Assembly (NCBI GenBank): GCA_029880325.1
Contig: JAOUOP010000054.1
Coordinates: 1 to 54,407, forward strand
Origin: Myxococcales bacterium
GTDB lineage: Bacteria > Myxococcota_A > Polyangia > Polyangiales > JAFGIB01
Direction of reading: 5' to 3'
DNA: 54,407 bases
The notes below the pieces were generated by a model. The model saw only the letters and a list, made by a program, of their open reading frames with translations. It did no database searches and had not been told where the DNA came from. Within the stretch, counting starts at the first letter, position 1. Each line of letters starts with the position of its first letter. Shown here in pieces: positions 7,972-17,609 of the stretch. The position numbers and the translations under genes are program-made.

Positions 7972-10572
7972 ATGAACCGCCGCCTCGTGCTCGCGGCGCT
8001 TTGGTTGGGGCTGACTGCGACTGCCTGCGGGCGCACACCGGTGCCGGCCCTCGATGCGCTGGATGCGGGCCCCGACGGCGTGGGGCCCGAGGTCTGCAAT
8101 GGCCTGGACGACGACGCCGACCTGCAGGTCGACGAGGACTTCCGCGACGTCCTGGGCCGCTACCTCCACGACGCGCACTGCGGCGGCTGTGGCCTGTCCT
8201 GCGAGGGCCAGGTGGCTGCGGCCGAACTCGTGCGCTGCGGGCTGGTGGGCGACAGCCCCAGCTGCGTCGCCGAACGCTGCCAGGACGGCTTCGGCCCCGC
8301 GCGCTCGGGCGGTTGCACGCCCCTCGACCGCCTGATGTGCCTGGAGTGCAGCCGCGACGAGGACTGCGGCCCGCTTTCGGCCGCGCGCTGCGCCGACATC
8401 GGCGGCGAGAGCCGCTGCAGCCGCAGCTGCGAGGGTGGCTGCCCGCGGGGCTACGTGTGTGTGGGCGCCGAGCTATGCATGCCCGAGGGCCGTAGCTGCA
8501 GCTGCGGCGCCGGCCAGGGCGACTTCGATCTGGCCTGCGCCGGCCACGACCCGGACGCCCAGACCTGCGCCGGCAGCGCCCGCTGCGAAAACGGCATGCT
8601 GTCGTCCTGCGAGCTGCCGCCCGAGCGCTGCGATGGCTTCGACGACGACTGCGACGGCGCCGTCGACGAGGACTTCATCGACGAACTCGGCGTCTACGGC
8701 CGCGACCCCCAAAACTGCGGCGTCTGCGGGCGCGATTGCACGGCGGCCTCCAGCTCCGATGCGGCCCCTGACTTCAAGTTGACATGCGGCGGCGACCCCT
8801 TCGTGCCCAGCTGCGTGCTCGAGTGCCCCGACGCCGCCGACGGCGTGCAGGTGGGCGACCGCCTCGACGCCGACCGCCGCGTGGACAACGGCTGCGAGTG
8901 CACGGTGCTGGCGCTGGTGGACGGCGTCGGTGCCCTCGAGGGCCAGGACCCCTCCGAGGCCCAGATCGACGTCAACTGCGACGGCGCCGAAGGCGAGGTG
9001 CGCAGGAGCTTCTACGTGGCGATCGACGGCGACGACAGCGGCCCGGGCTCGCCCACGCGCCCCCTGCGCAGCCTGGGCGAAGCGGTGGCGCGGGCGGCGG
9101 CCTCGCTGACCGGCGAGCTGCCGCGCCCCGACATCTACGTGGCCACCGGCACCTACACCGAGACGCTGACGATGCAGAACGGTGTGCGCCTGCACGGCGG
9201 CTACCGGCGCGATTTCCTGAGCCTCGACCCCGACGGCTTCGAGGTGTTGGTGGTGGCGCCGACCGACACCACAGCCCCCTTCGGCGCCGCCCTGCAGGGC
9301 GATGACCTGGGCTCGGCCTCGACAGTGGTCGAAGCCCTGTCGCTGCGCGGGCGCGATGCCCCCGAGGGCGGCGCACCGGCGGTGGCGATCTACCTCCGGC
9401 GTCCGGGACCCCAGCTGACCCTGCGCGGCCTGCGCGTTCGCAGCGGCAAGCCCGGCGCTGGCGTCGATGGCGCCGCGGGCGCGGCCGGCGGCGCGCCCGC
9501 GAGCGAAGCCAGCGACGGCGATCCCCAGCGCGCGGCCTTCGAGGACGCCGCCCACGCTTGCGTGGCGGTACCGGAAAACGTGGCGCTCGGCGGCCAAGGC
9601 GGCGAAAACCGCTGCGGCGGGCTGGAGGTTTCGGGGGGGCCGGGCGGCAGCGCCGGCTGCCCGCACTTCAGCGCCGATGCCGGCTCGGGCCAGGACGGCC
9701 GCGGTGGGGCGGCCGCGCCCGGCGGCCTCGGAGGCCTGGGCGGCCGCGATGTGCAAGGCCCCATCTTCGGCGGTTCGGTCTGCGACCAGAGCGTCTGCTG
9801 CGGCCTGGCCGATTACACCGTGCCGCCGAACTTCCGCCTGCCGGGCACCGGCCTGCCCGGCGCCGATGGCCCCGGGGGCGAGGCCGGCGCGGCCTGCAGC
9901 GACGCCCTGGGTTCCTTCGCGGGCGGCGTCTACAGGCCCGGTGACGCGGGCGCCGGCAGCGCCGGCAGCGCCGGCGGCGGCGGCGGCGGTGGTGGCGCGG
10001 GCGGCGGCGCCGAGATCAGCTTCGTGGCGATCGACTGCGAGTGGCCCGACGGCCTGGGCGGTGGCGGTGGTGGTGGCGGCGCCGCGGGCTGCGGCGGTGG
10101 CGGCGGCCGCGCCGGTAGCAGCGGCGGCCCCGCCATCGCGCTGCTCATCGAGCAAAGCCCGCTGGGCACCTGGCCGGTCCTGAGCGCGCTGGAGCTGATC
10201 ACCGAGGCCGGCGGCGCCGGCGGCGACGGCGGCACCGGCGGCGACGGCGGCCTGGGCGGCCACGGCGGATTCGGTGGCCGGGTCGCCGACGCCGAGCGCA
10301 TCATCCCCCCCCTGGCCGGCCCGCTGCCCGGCGAGCGCGGCGGCAAGGGCGGCGACGGCGGTCCCGGCGGCGGCGGCGGCGGCGGCTGCGGCGGGGCCTC
10401 GGTGGGCATCTGGGTGGTGGGCGCGGCGGCCGACACCCCCATGCTGCAGCGCTACCGCGAGCAAAACCTCTTCAACCTCGGCCAGGGCGGTCGCGGTGGC
10501 CGCGGCGGCGGCGGCGCGGTGCCGGCCGACAACGGCACCACCGGCGCGCGAATGGATGTGGTGGCGCGATGA
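7972..10572 (+). CDS. MopE-motif, Gly-rich beta-helix lipoprotein (paralog 1)
   Basis: An 866-residue surface protein. The signal MNRRLVLAALWLGLTATAC places the lipid-modified cysteine at 19. The N-terminal third is Cys-rich and carries MopE-type motifs: VCNGLDDDADLQVDEDF, RCDGFDDDCDGAVDEDF and DVNCDGAEGE, thought to bind metal (Ca2+/Cu) in related proteins. From about residue 345, FYVAIDGDDSGPGSPTRPLR begins a DUF1565-like right-handed beta-helix (PDIYVATGTYTETLTMQNGV, LHGGYRRDF). Residues about 490-860 are dominated by Gly/Ala/Ser runs with interspersed Cys-containing segments, encoded by GGC-rich repeats. Its stop overlaps the next gene's ATG (ATGA at 10569-10572). The function is unknown; adhesion or matrix building is a guess from the fold. 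Confidence 0.88.
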   Translation: MNRRLVLAALWLGLTATACGRTPVPALDALDAGPDGVGPEVCNGLDDDADLQVDEDFRDVLGRYLHDAHCGGCGLSCEGQVAAAELVRCGLVGDSPSCVAERCQDGFGPARSGGCTPLDRLMCLECSRDEDCGPLSAARCADIGGESRCSRSCEGGCPRGYVCVGAELCMPEGRSCSCGAGQGDFDLACAGHDPDAQTCAGSARCENGMLSSCELPPERCDGFDDDCDGAVDEDFIDELGVYGRDPQNCGVCGRDCTAASSSDAAPDFKLTCGGDPFVPSCVLECPDAADGVQVGDRLDADRRVDNGCECTVLALVDGVGALEGQDPSEAQIDVNCDGAEGEVRRSFYVAIDGDDSGPGSPTRPLRSLGEAVARAAASLTGELPRPDIYVATGTYTETLTMQNGVRLHGGYRRDFLSLDPDGFEVLVVAPTDTTAPFGAALQGDDLGSASTVVEALSLRGRDAPEGGAPAVAIYLRRPGPQLTLRGLRVRSGKPGAGVDGAAGAAGGAPASEASDGDPQRAAFEDAAHACVAVPENVALGGQGGENRCGGLEVSGGPGGSAGCPHFSADAGSGQDGRGGAAAPGGLGGLGGRDVQGPIFGGSVCDQSVCCGLADYTVPPNFRLPGTGLPGADGPGGEAGAACSDALGSFAGGVYRPGDAGAGSAGSAGGGGGGGGAGGGAEISFVAIDCEWPDGLGGGGGGGGAAGCGGGGGRAGSSGGPAIALLIEQSPLGTWPVLSALELITEAGGAGGDGGTGGDGGLGGHGGFGGRVADAERIIPPLAGPLPGERGGKGGDGGPGGGGGGGCGGASVGIWVVGAAADTPMLQRYREQNLFNLGQGGRGGRGGGGAVPADNGTTGARMDVVAR

Positions 10573-13148
10573 GCAGGCGCTCGCAATCGCCGCCACACCG
10601 ATGCGCTCCGCTCCTGCTGAGCGCTCTGTTGCCGTTAACTGTGAGTTGCTATCGCACCGAGGCCTGCCCTGACGAAGTCTGCGACGGCATCGACAACGAC
10701 TGCGATGGCGTCGCCGACGAGGGTTTTGTCGACGGAAAAGGCCGCTACCGGGAAAAGGCCCACTGCGGCCGCTGCGATCTGCACTGCGACGCGGTCTTCC
10801 CCAGCGCCGACAGCACCCGCTGCGATGCCGAGCAGGACCCGCCGCGCTGCGTGATCGAGAGCTGCCCGCCGGGCCAGCGCTTATTGGAAGGCGCCTGCGT
10901 GGAGCAGATGCCCGTGGCCTGCCTGCCATGCGAGGCCGATGCGGACTGTGAGTTACGCGCCGAGGGCGCCCGCTGCCTCGAGGGGCTCACGGGCGAAGCC
11001 GCTGGCTACGGACACTGCGGAGCGCCCTGCGAGCGGGCCGAGGACTGTCCGTCCGGCTTCCGCTGCCTGGCCGAGGGCGGTGCCCCGGCCCAGTGCCGGC
11101 CATCGACCCGCAGCTGCGCCTGCTCCGAGGAACTCTTCGGCGCCGAAATCGCGTGTCTGCTGCAGGCCTCCGATGCCCACGCCTGCGCTGGCGTGCGCCA
11201 CTGCGAAGAGGGCGGCTTCGGCCCCTGCATCGCGGCCCTCGGGGAGCGCTGCAACGGAATCGACGACGACTGTGACGACGCCATCGACGAAGACTTCCGC
11301 GACGCCCAGGGCCTTTTGACCAGTACCGAGCACTGCGGCGACTGCGACAGCCCCTGCGTGCCGCCCGGTGAGCACACCGAGGCCCAGTGCCTGGTCGAGG
11401 GCCGCACACCGCGCTGCGAGGTGCGCTGCGAGCCGGGCTTCGTCGACGTCGACGGCCAGCTCTTGACCGGCTGTGAATGCGAACTCGACCCGGGCCCTGG
11501 TGCCGTGATCGGTGCCGACGCCGACTGCGACGGCCAGATCGACCCCACCCCCGACTTCATCTTCGTCGCGCCCACCGGCGACGACGAAAACGCCGGCACC
11601 GAGGTGCAGGCGCCGTTGCGCACGATTCAAAAGGGCATCGAGCTCGGCCAGAGCAGCGGTCATGCGGTCCTGGTCGCCCGCGGTATCTACGACGGCCCGG
11701 TGGATCTGCGCGGCGGCGTGACGCTGCTGGGCGGCTACAGCCCCGACTTTCGCGAGCGCGACTGGGTACTGCATCCGGTGCTGATCGAAAACCTCGACGC
11801 TCCCGGCGGCACCCCCATGCTGCGCTGTCGCGACATCGACGCGCAGGTCTTGATGGAGGGCTTCACCATCGCGGCCAGCGAGGCCGACGCGCCCGGCGCT
11901 GGCAGCACCGGCGTCTACCTGGACCGCTGCAGCGAGGAGGTGGTGCTCAGGGAGCTGACGGTGCTGGCCGCGCGTGGGGCCGATGGCCAGGGCGGGGCCG
12001 ACAGCAGCGCGCGGCTGTCACGGCTGGGCCTGGCGTCGCTCGGCCAGCTGCGCGGCAGCGACGGAACCGACGGCGGCGATGGCGATGGACCCGGCAGCCC
12101 CTGCCTCGCCGTGACGGCCGGCGCCGGGGGCCAAAAGAGCTGCCCCGGCGGAGCGGTCAGCGGCGGCGACGGCGGCGACGCCCTATGTCCCGACCTCAGC
12201 GCCATCTGCGACAACGCCAGCGCGGCGCCCTGCGGCAACGGCGGCTGCACCGACTTCACCGTCGACGGCGTTTGCGACATCGAAGCGGCCCGCGCGGCGG
12301 CCCTGCCCAGCAGCAGCCTGCCCAGCGCCGGCAGCGGCGACGGCGGCGGCAGCGCCGGCCACCTCACCTACGCCTCGCCCACCAACCGCGACCAGTGCAG
12401 CTTCTGCGATGACAACCCTTCACTGTCGCGCAACGGCGCGCGCGGCGGCGACGGGGCGCAGGGGGCCGACGGCAGCGCCGGCCTGGCCTGCGACGGCGAA
12501 GAAGAGCTGGATCTCGATGGTGGTCGACTGCGCGGCGGCGACGGCAGCGACGGCACCGACGGCGGCGACGGCTCCGGCGGCGGCGGCGCTTCGGCCGGTG
12601 CCGGCTACGCGGTCATCGCCAATACCCTGGGCAGCTGCGACGACAACTCCGGCGGCAGCGGCGGCGGCGGCGGCAGCGGGGGCTGCGGCGCGCCGGGCTC
12701 CGGTGGCGGCGGCGGCGGCGGCAGCTCCGTGGGGCTTCTGATCCGACTCATCGACGGCGCCGCAGCCGGTCCGCAGCTCGAGCGCGTGCGCGTGGTCACC
12801 GCCAGCGGTGGCGACGGCGGCGACGGTGGCATCGCGGCTGCTGGCGGCAGCGGCGGCAGCGGCGGCATCGGGGGTGAGGCCAACTTCTGGTGTTCGCGCA
12901 GCGGTGGCCGGGGCGGCGACGGCGGCAGCGGCGGCGATGGCGGCGGCGGCGGCGGCGGCTGCGGAGGTAGCAGCTACGGCGTCTACCTGGTCGGCGATAA
13001 CCCCGACTACCGGGCGGCGCTCGACACCGGGGTCCTGGTCGAAGCCGCTGGCGTCGCCGGTCGTCAGGGACGCGGCGGCTTCTCGCCGGGTCACTCCGGG
13101 CCCAGCGCCAGCGCCGGGCGGGTGCTCGGCGTGGGACCTGTGCCCTGA
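10569..13148 (+). CDS. MopE-motif, Gly-rich beta-helix lipoprotein (paralog 2)
   Basis: An 859-residue tandem paralog of the preceding protein with the same order of parts. The signal peptide ends LLPLTVSC (Cys27). MopE motifs follow: VCDGIDNDCDGVADEGF, RCNGIDDDCDDAIDEDF and ADADCDGQIDPTPDF. The beta-helix start FIFVAPTGDDENAGTEVQAP and GGVTLLGGYSPDFRERDW correspond to the matching segments of paralog 1. The C-terminal 350 residues are Gly/Ser/Ala-rich with runs of GGGGG and several cysteines, including a CSFCDDN segment not in paralog 1. Translational coupling through ATGA means equimolar production. The gene ends 67 bases before a strong bidirectional terminator. The duplication with divergence of sequence but not of architecture suggests two subunits of one surface structure (inference). 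Confidence 0.88.
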   Translation: MSRRSQSPPHRCAPLLLSALLPLTVSCYRTEACPDEVCDGIDNDCDGVADEGFVDGKGRYREKAHCGRCDLHCDAVFPSADSTRCDAEQDPPRCVIESCPPGQRLLEGACVEQMPVACLPCEADADCELRAEGARCLEGLTGEAAGYGHCGAPCERAEDCPSGFRCLAEGGAPAQCRPSTRSCACSEELFGAEIACLLQASDAHACAGVRHCEEGGFGPCIAALGERCNGIDDDCDDAIDEDFRDAQGLLTSTEHCGDCDSPCVPPGEHTEAQCLVEGRTPRCEVRCEPGFVDVDGQLLTGCECELDPGPGAVIGADADCDGQIDPTPDFIFVAPTGDDENAGTEVQAPLRTIQKGIELGQSSGHAVLVARGIYDGPVDLRGGVTLLGGYSPDFRERDWVLHPVLIENLDAPGGTPMLRCRDIDAQVLMEGFTIAASEADAPGAGSTGVYLDRCSEEVVLRELTVLAARGADGQGGADSSARLSRLGLASLGQLRGSDGTDGGDGDGPGSPCLAVTAGAGGQKSCPGGAVSGGDGGDALCPDLSAICDNASAAPCGNGGCTDFTVDGVCDIEAARAAALPSSSLPSAGSGDGGGSAGHLTYASPTNRDQCSFCDDNPSLSRNGARGGDGAQGADGSAGLACDGEEELDLDGGRLRGGDGSDGTDGGDGSGGGGASAGAGYAVIANTLGSCDDNSGGSGGGGGSGGCGAPGSGGGGGGGSSVGLLIRLIDGAAAGPQLERVRVVTASGGDGGDGGIAAAGGSGGSGGIGGEANFWCSRSGGRGGDGGSGGDGGGGGGGCGGSSYGVYLVGDNPDYRAALDTGVLVEAAGVAGRQGRGGFSPGHSGPSASAGRVLGVGPVP

Positions 13149-13215
13149 GCGCGCACTCGCCCGCGATCGCCGCTTGGCCGCACCTGCCCGAGGGTTACCG
13201 GGTCCGGCACGAAAA

Positions 13216-13251
13216 AAAACCGAACGCCTCGGTGCCGAGACGTTCGGTTTT
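13216..13251. terminator. Bidirectional rho-independent terminator
   Basis: AAAACCGAACG (13216-13226) pairs perfectly with CGTTCGGTTTT (13241-13251), and the loop contains a second stem, CTCGG/CCGAG. A-rich on one side and T-rich on the other, it can terminate both the lipoprotein operon (plus strand) and the convergent gene at 13282 (minus strand). Confidence 0.88.
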
Positions 13252-13281
13252 CGTGGTGACGGGCCCTGGGGCCCGCGCCGC

Positions 13282-13902
13282 TCAGACGCCGCCGTCGGCG
13301 TCGGTGGTGTCGCCGCCGCAGGCCGGTCCGGGTGCCAGATCGGTCAGGAACATGCTCGAGGTGATGCACGTGTTGGAGATGGTCGAGATGGCGCCGCAGA
13401 CGTTGTCGGCGGTGCAGCAGCCGGGCAGCTCGATGGCCATGCCCATGGCGTCGCCCTGGTAGCCGGGGCAGCTCGGATCCTCGACCGGGCCCAGCGTGCA
13501 CTCGCCGAGGTTGCCCTCTTCGGCGGTCATGGTTCCGCACTGGTCTTCGACGCAGCAGGGCACCGTGCAGGTGAACTGGGCGAACATGCCCGGGGCCGGG
13601 CAATCGGTGTCGCCGCACTTCGCAGTGGTCGGAACCGTGGAGTCGCAGGTCAGAGCCCCGCCGAGGGCGGCCAGGGGATCGGTCCCGGTGCCGGCATCGG
13701 TCGTGGTGGTGCCGGTGTTGCCGGAGCCGTTGGAATCACCGGCGTCGGCGGTGCCGTCGTTGCCCGTCGGATCGGAGCTGGACGAGCCGCCGGAGCCGCC
13801 TTCACCCGCTCCGCCGCTGTCGCTGTCGTCGCCGCACGCCGAAGCGGCCAGGGCGAGAACCAGGGTGATCAACCAAATGTTTAGAGTCTTTGTCTGCATC
13901 AT
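13282..13902 (-). CDS. Cys-rich predicted lipoprotein
   Basis: A 206-residue exported protein of unknown function. Start at ATG 13902 is supported by GGGAGAAGC just upstream; the longer open frame to 13938 has no signal-like N-terminus. MMQTKTLNIW, a hydrophobic stretch and ALAASAC give a lipidated Cys23, followed by about 55 residues of Gly/Ser/Thr/Asp linker. The mature domain has about 14 cysteines in pairs (CDSTVP, CGDTDCPAPG, CTVPCCVEDQCG, PGCCTADNVCG, CGGDTTDADGG), consistent with a disulfide-knotted module. Myxobacterial genomes carry many such short orphan lipoproteins. It ends at the shared terminator and is divergent from the hydrolase at 14265. Confidence 0.75.
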   Translation of the reverse strand: MMQTKTLNIWLITLVLALAASACGDDSDSGGAGEGGSGGSSSSDPTGNDGTADAGDSNGSGNTGTTTTDAGTGTDPLAALGGALTCDSTVPTTAKCGDTDCPAPGMFAQFTCTVPCCVEDQCGTMTAEEGNLGECTLGPVEDPSCPGYQGDAMGMAIELPGCCTADNVCGAISTISNTCITSSMFLTDLAPGPACGGDTTDADGGV

Positions 13903-14264
13903 CGCTTCTCCCAATCGGGTGCCCACGCACCTACCCACCGGCCGCGAGGCCGCCGGTATTGACCTGGCGCAAGCAATAAGCCGATTGGCTTAGCGATCGC
14001 AACCACCAACGCGCACCAATCGACACAGTCGCTGGCGGGCGATCCGGGGTTGTGCGATAGGGGATCTAGCCTCAATTATGGACGCACCGGCGAGGCGTCG
14101 GAGCGCCTTGCAGGGCGCGGCGACCGCGGAATTACGGTCGATCGCCCGCGGCGCCACTTTCAAGGATTTCCTCAAGATCGACAGCCATGGTGCCCCCATG
14201 CTCCGGCGCCATGGGAGCAATCTTTATGGGAGCATTTTTACGTACAGAGAGGATCGTGTTGGCG
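13903..14264. other. Divergent intergenic region
   Basis: This 362-base region separates two divergent lipoprotein genes. It contains a perfect hairpin TAAGCC-GATT-GGCTTA (13977-13992) and a 9-base duplication ATGGGAGCA (around 14206 and 14226). I see no convincing small gene or consensus promoter, though promoters for both flanking genes should lie here. Confidence 0.35.
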
Positions 14265-15818
14265 ATGATGCAAGCCTTTGAACCCCTGCCGCGGCGACTG
14301 CCTGTGCTGGCCCTGTGGATGCTGCTCGCTGGCGCCTGCGGCGACGCGGCCGATGACGGCCACGCGACCGGCGGCACAGACACCGCCGACCGTGCCGAGG
14401 GGCCCGACGCGGCCGCCGACGCAGAAGAGGCAGACTCCGGCACGGCCGCGGCCCCCGGGGCCGGCGCGATCACGGTCCTGGGCCCGATCACCGCGGGCAA
14501 TGGCGCTTTCACGATCCCGATCGTGGATCTGGCCGCCCTCGGCTACACCGAAGAGGAATACTTCTTCGAGGGCGAGGCCAGCGCCTACGCCCATGCGGGC
14601 GAGGCCACGATGGATGGCAAGTGGCAGCTCGAGGTGGTGGATACGGCCGCCTTCAAGACCCGCCTGCTGGTGCGCCGCCCGAGCGCCGCCGCCGACTTCA
14701 ACGGCACGGTGGTCATCGAGTGGTTGAACGTCAGCGGCGGCGTGGATGCCGATCCGGGATTCATCTACAACCACGAGTTATTGTTACGCGATGGTTATGC
14801 CTGGGTCGGCGTCTCGGCCCAGGCAGTCGGCATCCAGGGCGGCGGCTTCTCCCTCGGCGCTGGCGGCGTGCCGCTCAAGGACTTCGATCCCGAGCGCTAC
14901 GGCACGCTGCTGCACCCCGGAGACGGCTTCTCCTACGACATCTACGGCCAGGCCGCGCGCATCGTGCGTGGCGAGGGCGACATGGACGTGCTCGGCGGCC
15001 TCGAGCCCGAGCAGCTCATCGCCTACGGCGAGTCCCAATCGGCTGCGCGCATGGTCTCCTACGTCAACGGCGTGCATCCGCTTTCCTTGCTCCACGACGG
15101 CTTCTTCATCCACAGCCGCGGCGTCGGGGGCGCCTCCTTCGACAACGCGATGTCGCTGATCCCCGACGGCATCCTGGGCGGCAGTGTGGTCCACATCCGC
15201 GACGACCTGGATGAGCCCGTGCTGCAGCTTCAGACCGAAACCGACGTCCACGGCATGCTCGGTTTTCTGCCGGCGCGCCAGCCCGACCGCGACGGGCTGC
15301 GCACCTGGGAGGTCACCGGCACCGCTCACGCCGACCAGCACATGCTCGACGTCAGCGCTGGCGCCTCATCCGATTTGACCGGCAGTGCGCTCAGCTGCCC
15401 CGACGCCAACGACGGCCCGCAGCACTTCGTCGTCAAGGCCGCCCTGCACGCGCTCAACGGATGGATCGTCGACGGCGCGGCCCCGGCCATGGGCGAAGTG
15501 CTGATGGTCGACGACAGCCGCGCAGCCATCACCGACGAACACGGCAACACCCTGGGCGGCATCCGCACCCCCGCCGTGGACGTGCCCATCGCGATCCACA
15601 GCGGCAACCCGCCCCCGGGCTCGACCAACTTGCTGTGCTCGCTCTTTGGCAGCACCACGCCCTTTGCGGCAGACAAGCTGGCGGAGCTGTACCCGAGCCA
15701 TCAGGACTACGTCGACAAGGTGCAGGCCGCCGCCGAAGCCGCGGTCCAAGCGGGCTTTGTGCTGCCTCCGGAGGCCGAGACCTTCATCGCCGAAGCCGAG
15801 GCCGCCGACGTGCCTTGA
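14265..15818 (+). CDS. Alpha/beta-hydrolase-domain lipoprotein
   Basis: A 517-residue exported hydrolase of the alpha/beta hydrolase domain family often annotated Abhydrolase_10. MMQAFEPLPRRLPVLALWML followed by LAGAC lipidates Cys25; a 50-residue acidic Ala/Asp linker follows. Catalytic residues visible are the nucleophile elbow GESQSA (Ser about 257) and the late histidine in TGTAHADQHML (His about 355). An acidic partner probably lies between them, after the HSRGVGGASF segment. Substrate is unknown; relatives are putative esterases. The start is uncertain: AGAGAGGA (14246-14253) suits TTG 14259 or GTG 14256 slightly better than ATG 14265, but all give the same signal. The gene stands alone on the plus strand. 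Confidence 0.82.
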   Translation: MMQAFEPLPRRLPVLALWMLLAGACGDAADDGHATGGTDTADRAEGPDAAADAEEADSGTAAAPGAGAITVLGPITAGNGAFTIPIVDLAALGYTEEEYFFEGEASAYAHAGEATMDGKWQLEVVDTAAFKTRLLVRRPSAAADFNGTVVIEWLNVSGGVDADPGFIYNHELLLRDGYAWVGVSAQAVGIQGGGFSLGAGGVPLKDFDPERYGTLLHPGDGFSYDIYGQAARIVRGEGDMDVLGGLEPEQLIAYGESQSAARMVSYVNGVHPLSLLHDGFFIHSRGVGGASFDNAMSLIPDGILGGSVVHIRDDLDEPVLQLQTETDVHGMLGFLPARQPDRDGLRTWEVTGTAHADQHMLDVSAGASSDLTGSALSCPDANDGPQHFVVKAALHALNGWIVDGAAPAMGEVLMVDDSRAAITDEHGNTLGGIRTPAVDVPIAIHSGNPPPGSTNLLCSLFGSTTPFAADKLAELYPSHQDYVDKVQAAAEAAVQAGFVLPPEAETFIAEAEAADVP

Positions 15819-16415
15819 TGCACCTCCCAGACCTGCGAGCTGGCCAAGGTAGCGCGACTTGCAGCCCGGTCGCAGTGTCCATGGCTTGCCGCGCATCTCG
15901 CCCACCACCGCGGGGTGGCAGGGCGTTTGCGAGCGGTAGTGAATATTGGCTTCGGCAAGCTTGGCTTCGCGCATGACCCCGTCGGACGACTCGATTGGCC
16001 GCGATCGACGACGGGCGGTGGCGATCGCTTCGGGCTGCGACCGCGATGGCGCTCATCGCACAGCGCGCGCAGCCCTCGTCCCTCCCGCGCAGGCGCGAAC
16101 GTTTCGAACCAGGGGTCGCCCCGTGCCTCGGCCAAGTCGCGCCTGTCAGGCGCTCGAACAAGGGATCGATGTGCTGCACGATGCGGGCTTCGGCGTCGAG
16201 CGGTAGAACTCGCACCAAAGCTTCTTTCTGCAAGTGCTCCTCGCTTGTTCAGCGCTTTTCAACCCGTTTTGCGCGCCTACGAAGCGGCCCGCAAAAGAAT
16301 CACTTTCACTGGCGGTTCTATCCACAGGGGCCGACGATGTCCGCAGCGGGAACATGGCCGCCGCTGACAGCGCTCGATTCAACTGCTAGCCTGAGATGTA
16401 GTTCGAGGTGTGGTG
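15819..16415. other. Non-coding gap, probably decayed sequence
   Basis: About 600 bases without a gene I can support. Several short frames on the minus strand (for example RGDPWFETFAPAREGRG and VQHIDPLFERLTGATWP) look protein-like but switch frame within 50 codons, which is what a frameshifted relic would show. I could not assign them to a family. The last 150 bases should contain the promoter of the AraC-type gene. Confidence 0.35.
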
Positions 16416-17330
16416 GTGAAGTCGTCGAGAATCATGGTCCAGGGTGAGCGTGGCGTGCGGCCGTTGGGCTTTGGGCTCGCGAGCGCGGTCTCACCGCTAC
16501 TCAACAGCACCGAGACGGGCTGGGCGGGTGTGACCTTCGAGCTACACGAGGCCTGTTCCAACCGCGAGCCCCAGGCGCAGGCGCCGGTCGCCGGCGAGGC
16601 TCACCTGCGCGTGGTGGTCTCCGGCAGCTATCAAATCCTGGTGAAAACCCCGTCGGGCGAGCGCTGCCACCGCGCGGTACCCGGCACCATCACCTTCCAC
16701 AGCGGCGCCGGGCCGCGACCGGCCGAGGTCCAGGGCACCGCCCACACCCTGGTACTACGGCTGACCGAACGTTGGCTGCGGCAGGTGATGCCCAAGGGCG
16801 ATCCGGTCCAGGGCATCCACACCATCGGCGAGGAAGACAGCACGGCCCGCGAGCTGGCCCGCAGCATGTGCCGCGAGGTCGAGCGCGGCGCCCCCACAGG
16901 CTCGCTCTTTGCCCAGTCGCTGTCGCTGTCGTTGCTCTCCTACGCCCTCGATCGCGTACCGGTGAAGATGCAGGCCGAAAACGGCCTGTCCGAGGCCGAG
17001 TGCCGGCGCCTACGCCGCCACATCGACGAACGCCTGGGCAGCGAGCTGCGGTTGAACGAACTCGCCGAGTTCTGCGGCCTGGGAGCCCGACACTTCACGA
17101 CCGTCTTTCGGCGCGCCTTCGGCACCACCCCCCACCGCTACGTGATGCAGCGGCGGCTCGAGCGCGGCGCAACCTTGCTATGCCACAGCAGCTTCGACAT
17201 CGCCGAAATCGCCCTGCAGGCCGGCTTCTCGAGCCAGAGCCACTTCACGACCGCATTCCGCAAGAGCTTCGGCATCACGCCCAGGCGCTATGCGCTGCAA
17301 CAGCGGCGACGGCCGGCGCAGGCGGGCTGA
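16416..17330 (+). CDS. AraC-family transcriptional regulator
   Basis: A 304-residue regulator. The C-terminal 100 residues form the double helix-turn-helix of the AraC/XylS family: LRLNELAEFCGLGARHFTTV then FRRAFGTTPHRYVMQRRLER, and the second unit FDIAEIALQAGFSSQSHFTT with FRKSFGITPRRYAL. The N-terminal 190 residues form a sensor domain related to the AraC-binding-like (cupin) domain, with VVSGSYQILVKTPSGE and GTITFHSGAG. Three successive GTG codons begin at 16410; the third (16416) lies seven bases from GAGG (16405-16408), so I take it as the start. The ligand is unknown. Its nearest downstream partner is the PhoX-like gene at 17610, a candidate target by position only. Confidence 0.9.
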   Translation: MKSSRIMVQGERGVRPLGFGLASAVSPLLNSTETGWAGVTFELHEACSNREPQAQAPVAGEAHLRVVVSGSYQILVKTPSGERCHRAVPGTITFHSGAGPRPAEVQGTAHTLVLRLTERWLRQVMPKGDPVQGIHTIGEEDSTARELARSMCREVERGAPTGSLFAQSLSLSLLSYALDRVPVKMQAENGLSEAECRRLRRHIDERLGSELRLNELAEFCGLGARHFTTVFRRAFGTTPHRYVMQRRLERGATLLCHSSFDIAEIALQAGFSSQSHFTTAFRKSFGITPRRYALQQRRRPAQAG

Positions 17331-17609
17331 AACCAGCGCCGCCGCGCATCGCATCTCAACCACCGGTCATGTGCAGACCGGTTGCCATGACCGCATGGCG
17401 GCGCCCTCGGCGCGTGGCCCTGCGGATCGTCGATGAATGGGAATCGCGACGCGTCCAACCATGATGCCTGGGCGCCGCGACGATCGTTTCTTCAGACACG
17501 GCGGGGGTGACGTAAGTTCCGCCCCGCCGCATAAAATGACCGTGCGCCAGCGCACAGCTCGCCAGCGCCTCACTCGCGCGGTGGCCACGCGGGGCGTACA
17601 CTCTCGAAC

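Noticed and set aside
8473..10929. An 818-codon open frame opposite the Gly-rich lipoprotein
   Set aside because: Low-complexity Ala/Arg/Gly shadow of the GGC repeats; no domain or start signal.
12540..12960. GGC-rich repeats in the Gly-rich lipoprotein as a CRISPR or satellite
   Set aside because: They are codon repeats inside an open frame without regular spacers.
15819..16415. Fragment that might be a second transposase remnant
   Set aside because: Short protein-like segments in different frames show no match I can recognise to the HUH family; left as an unassigned gap.
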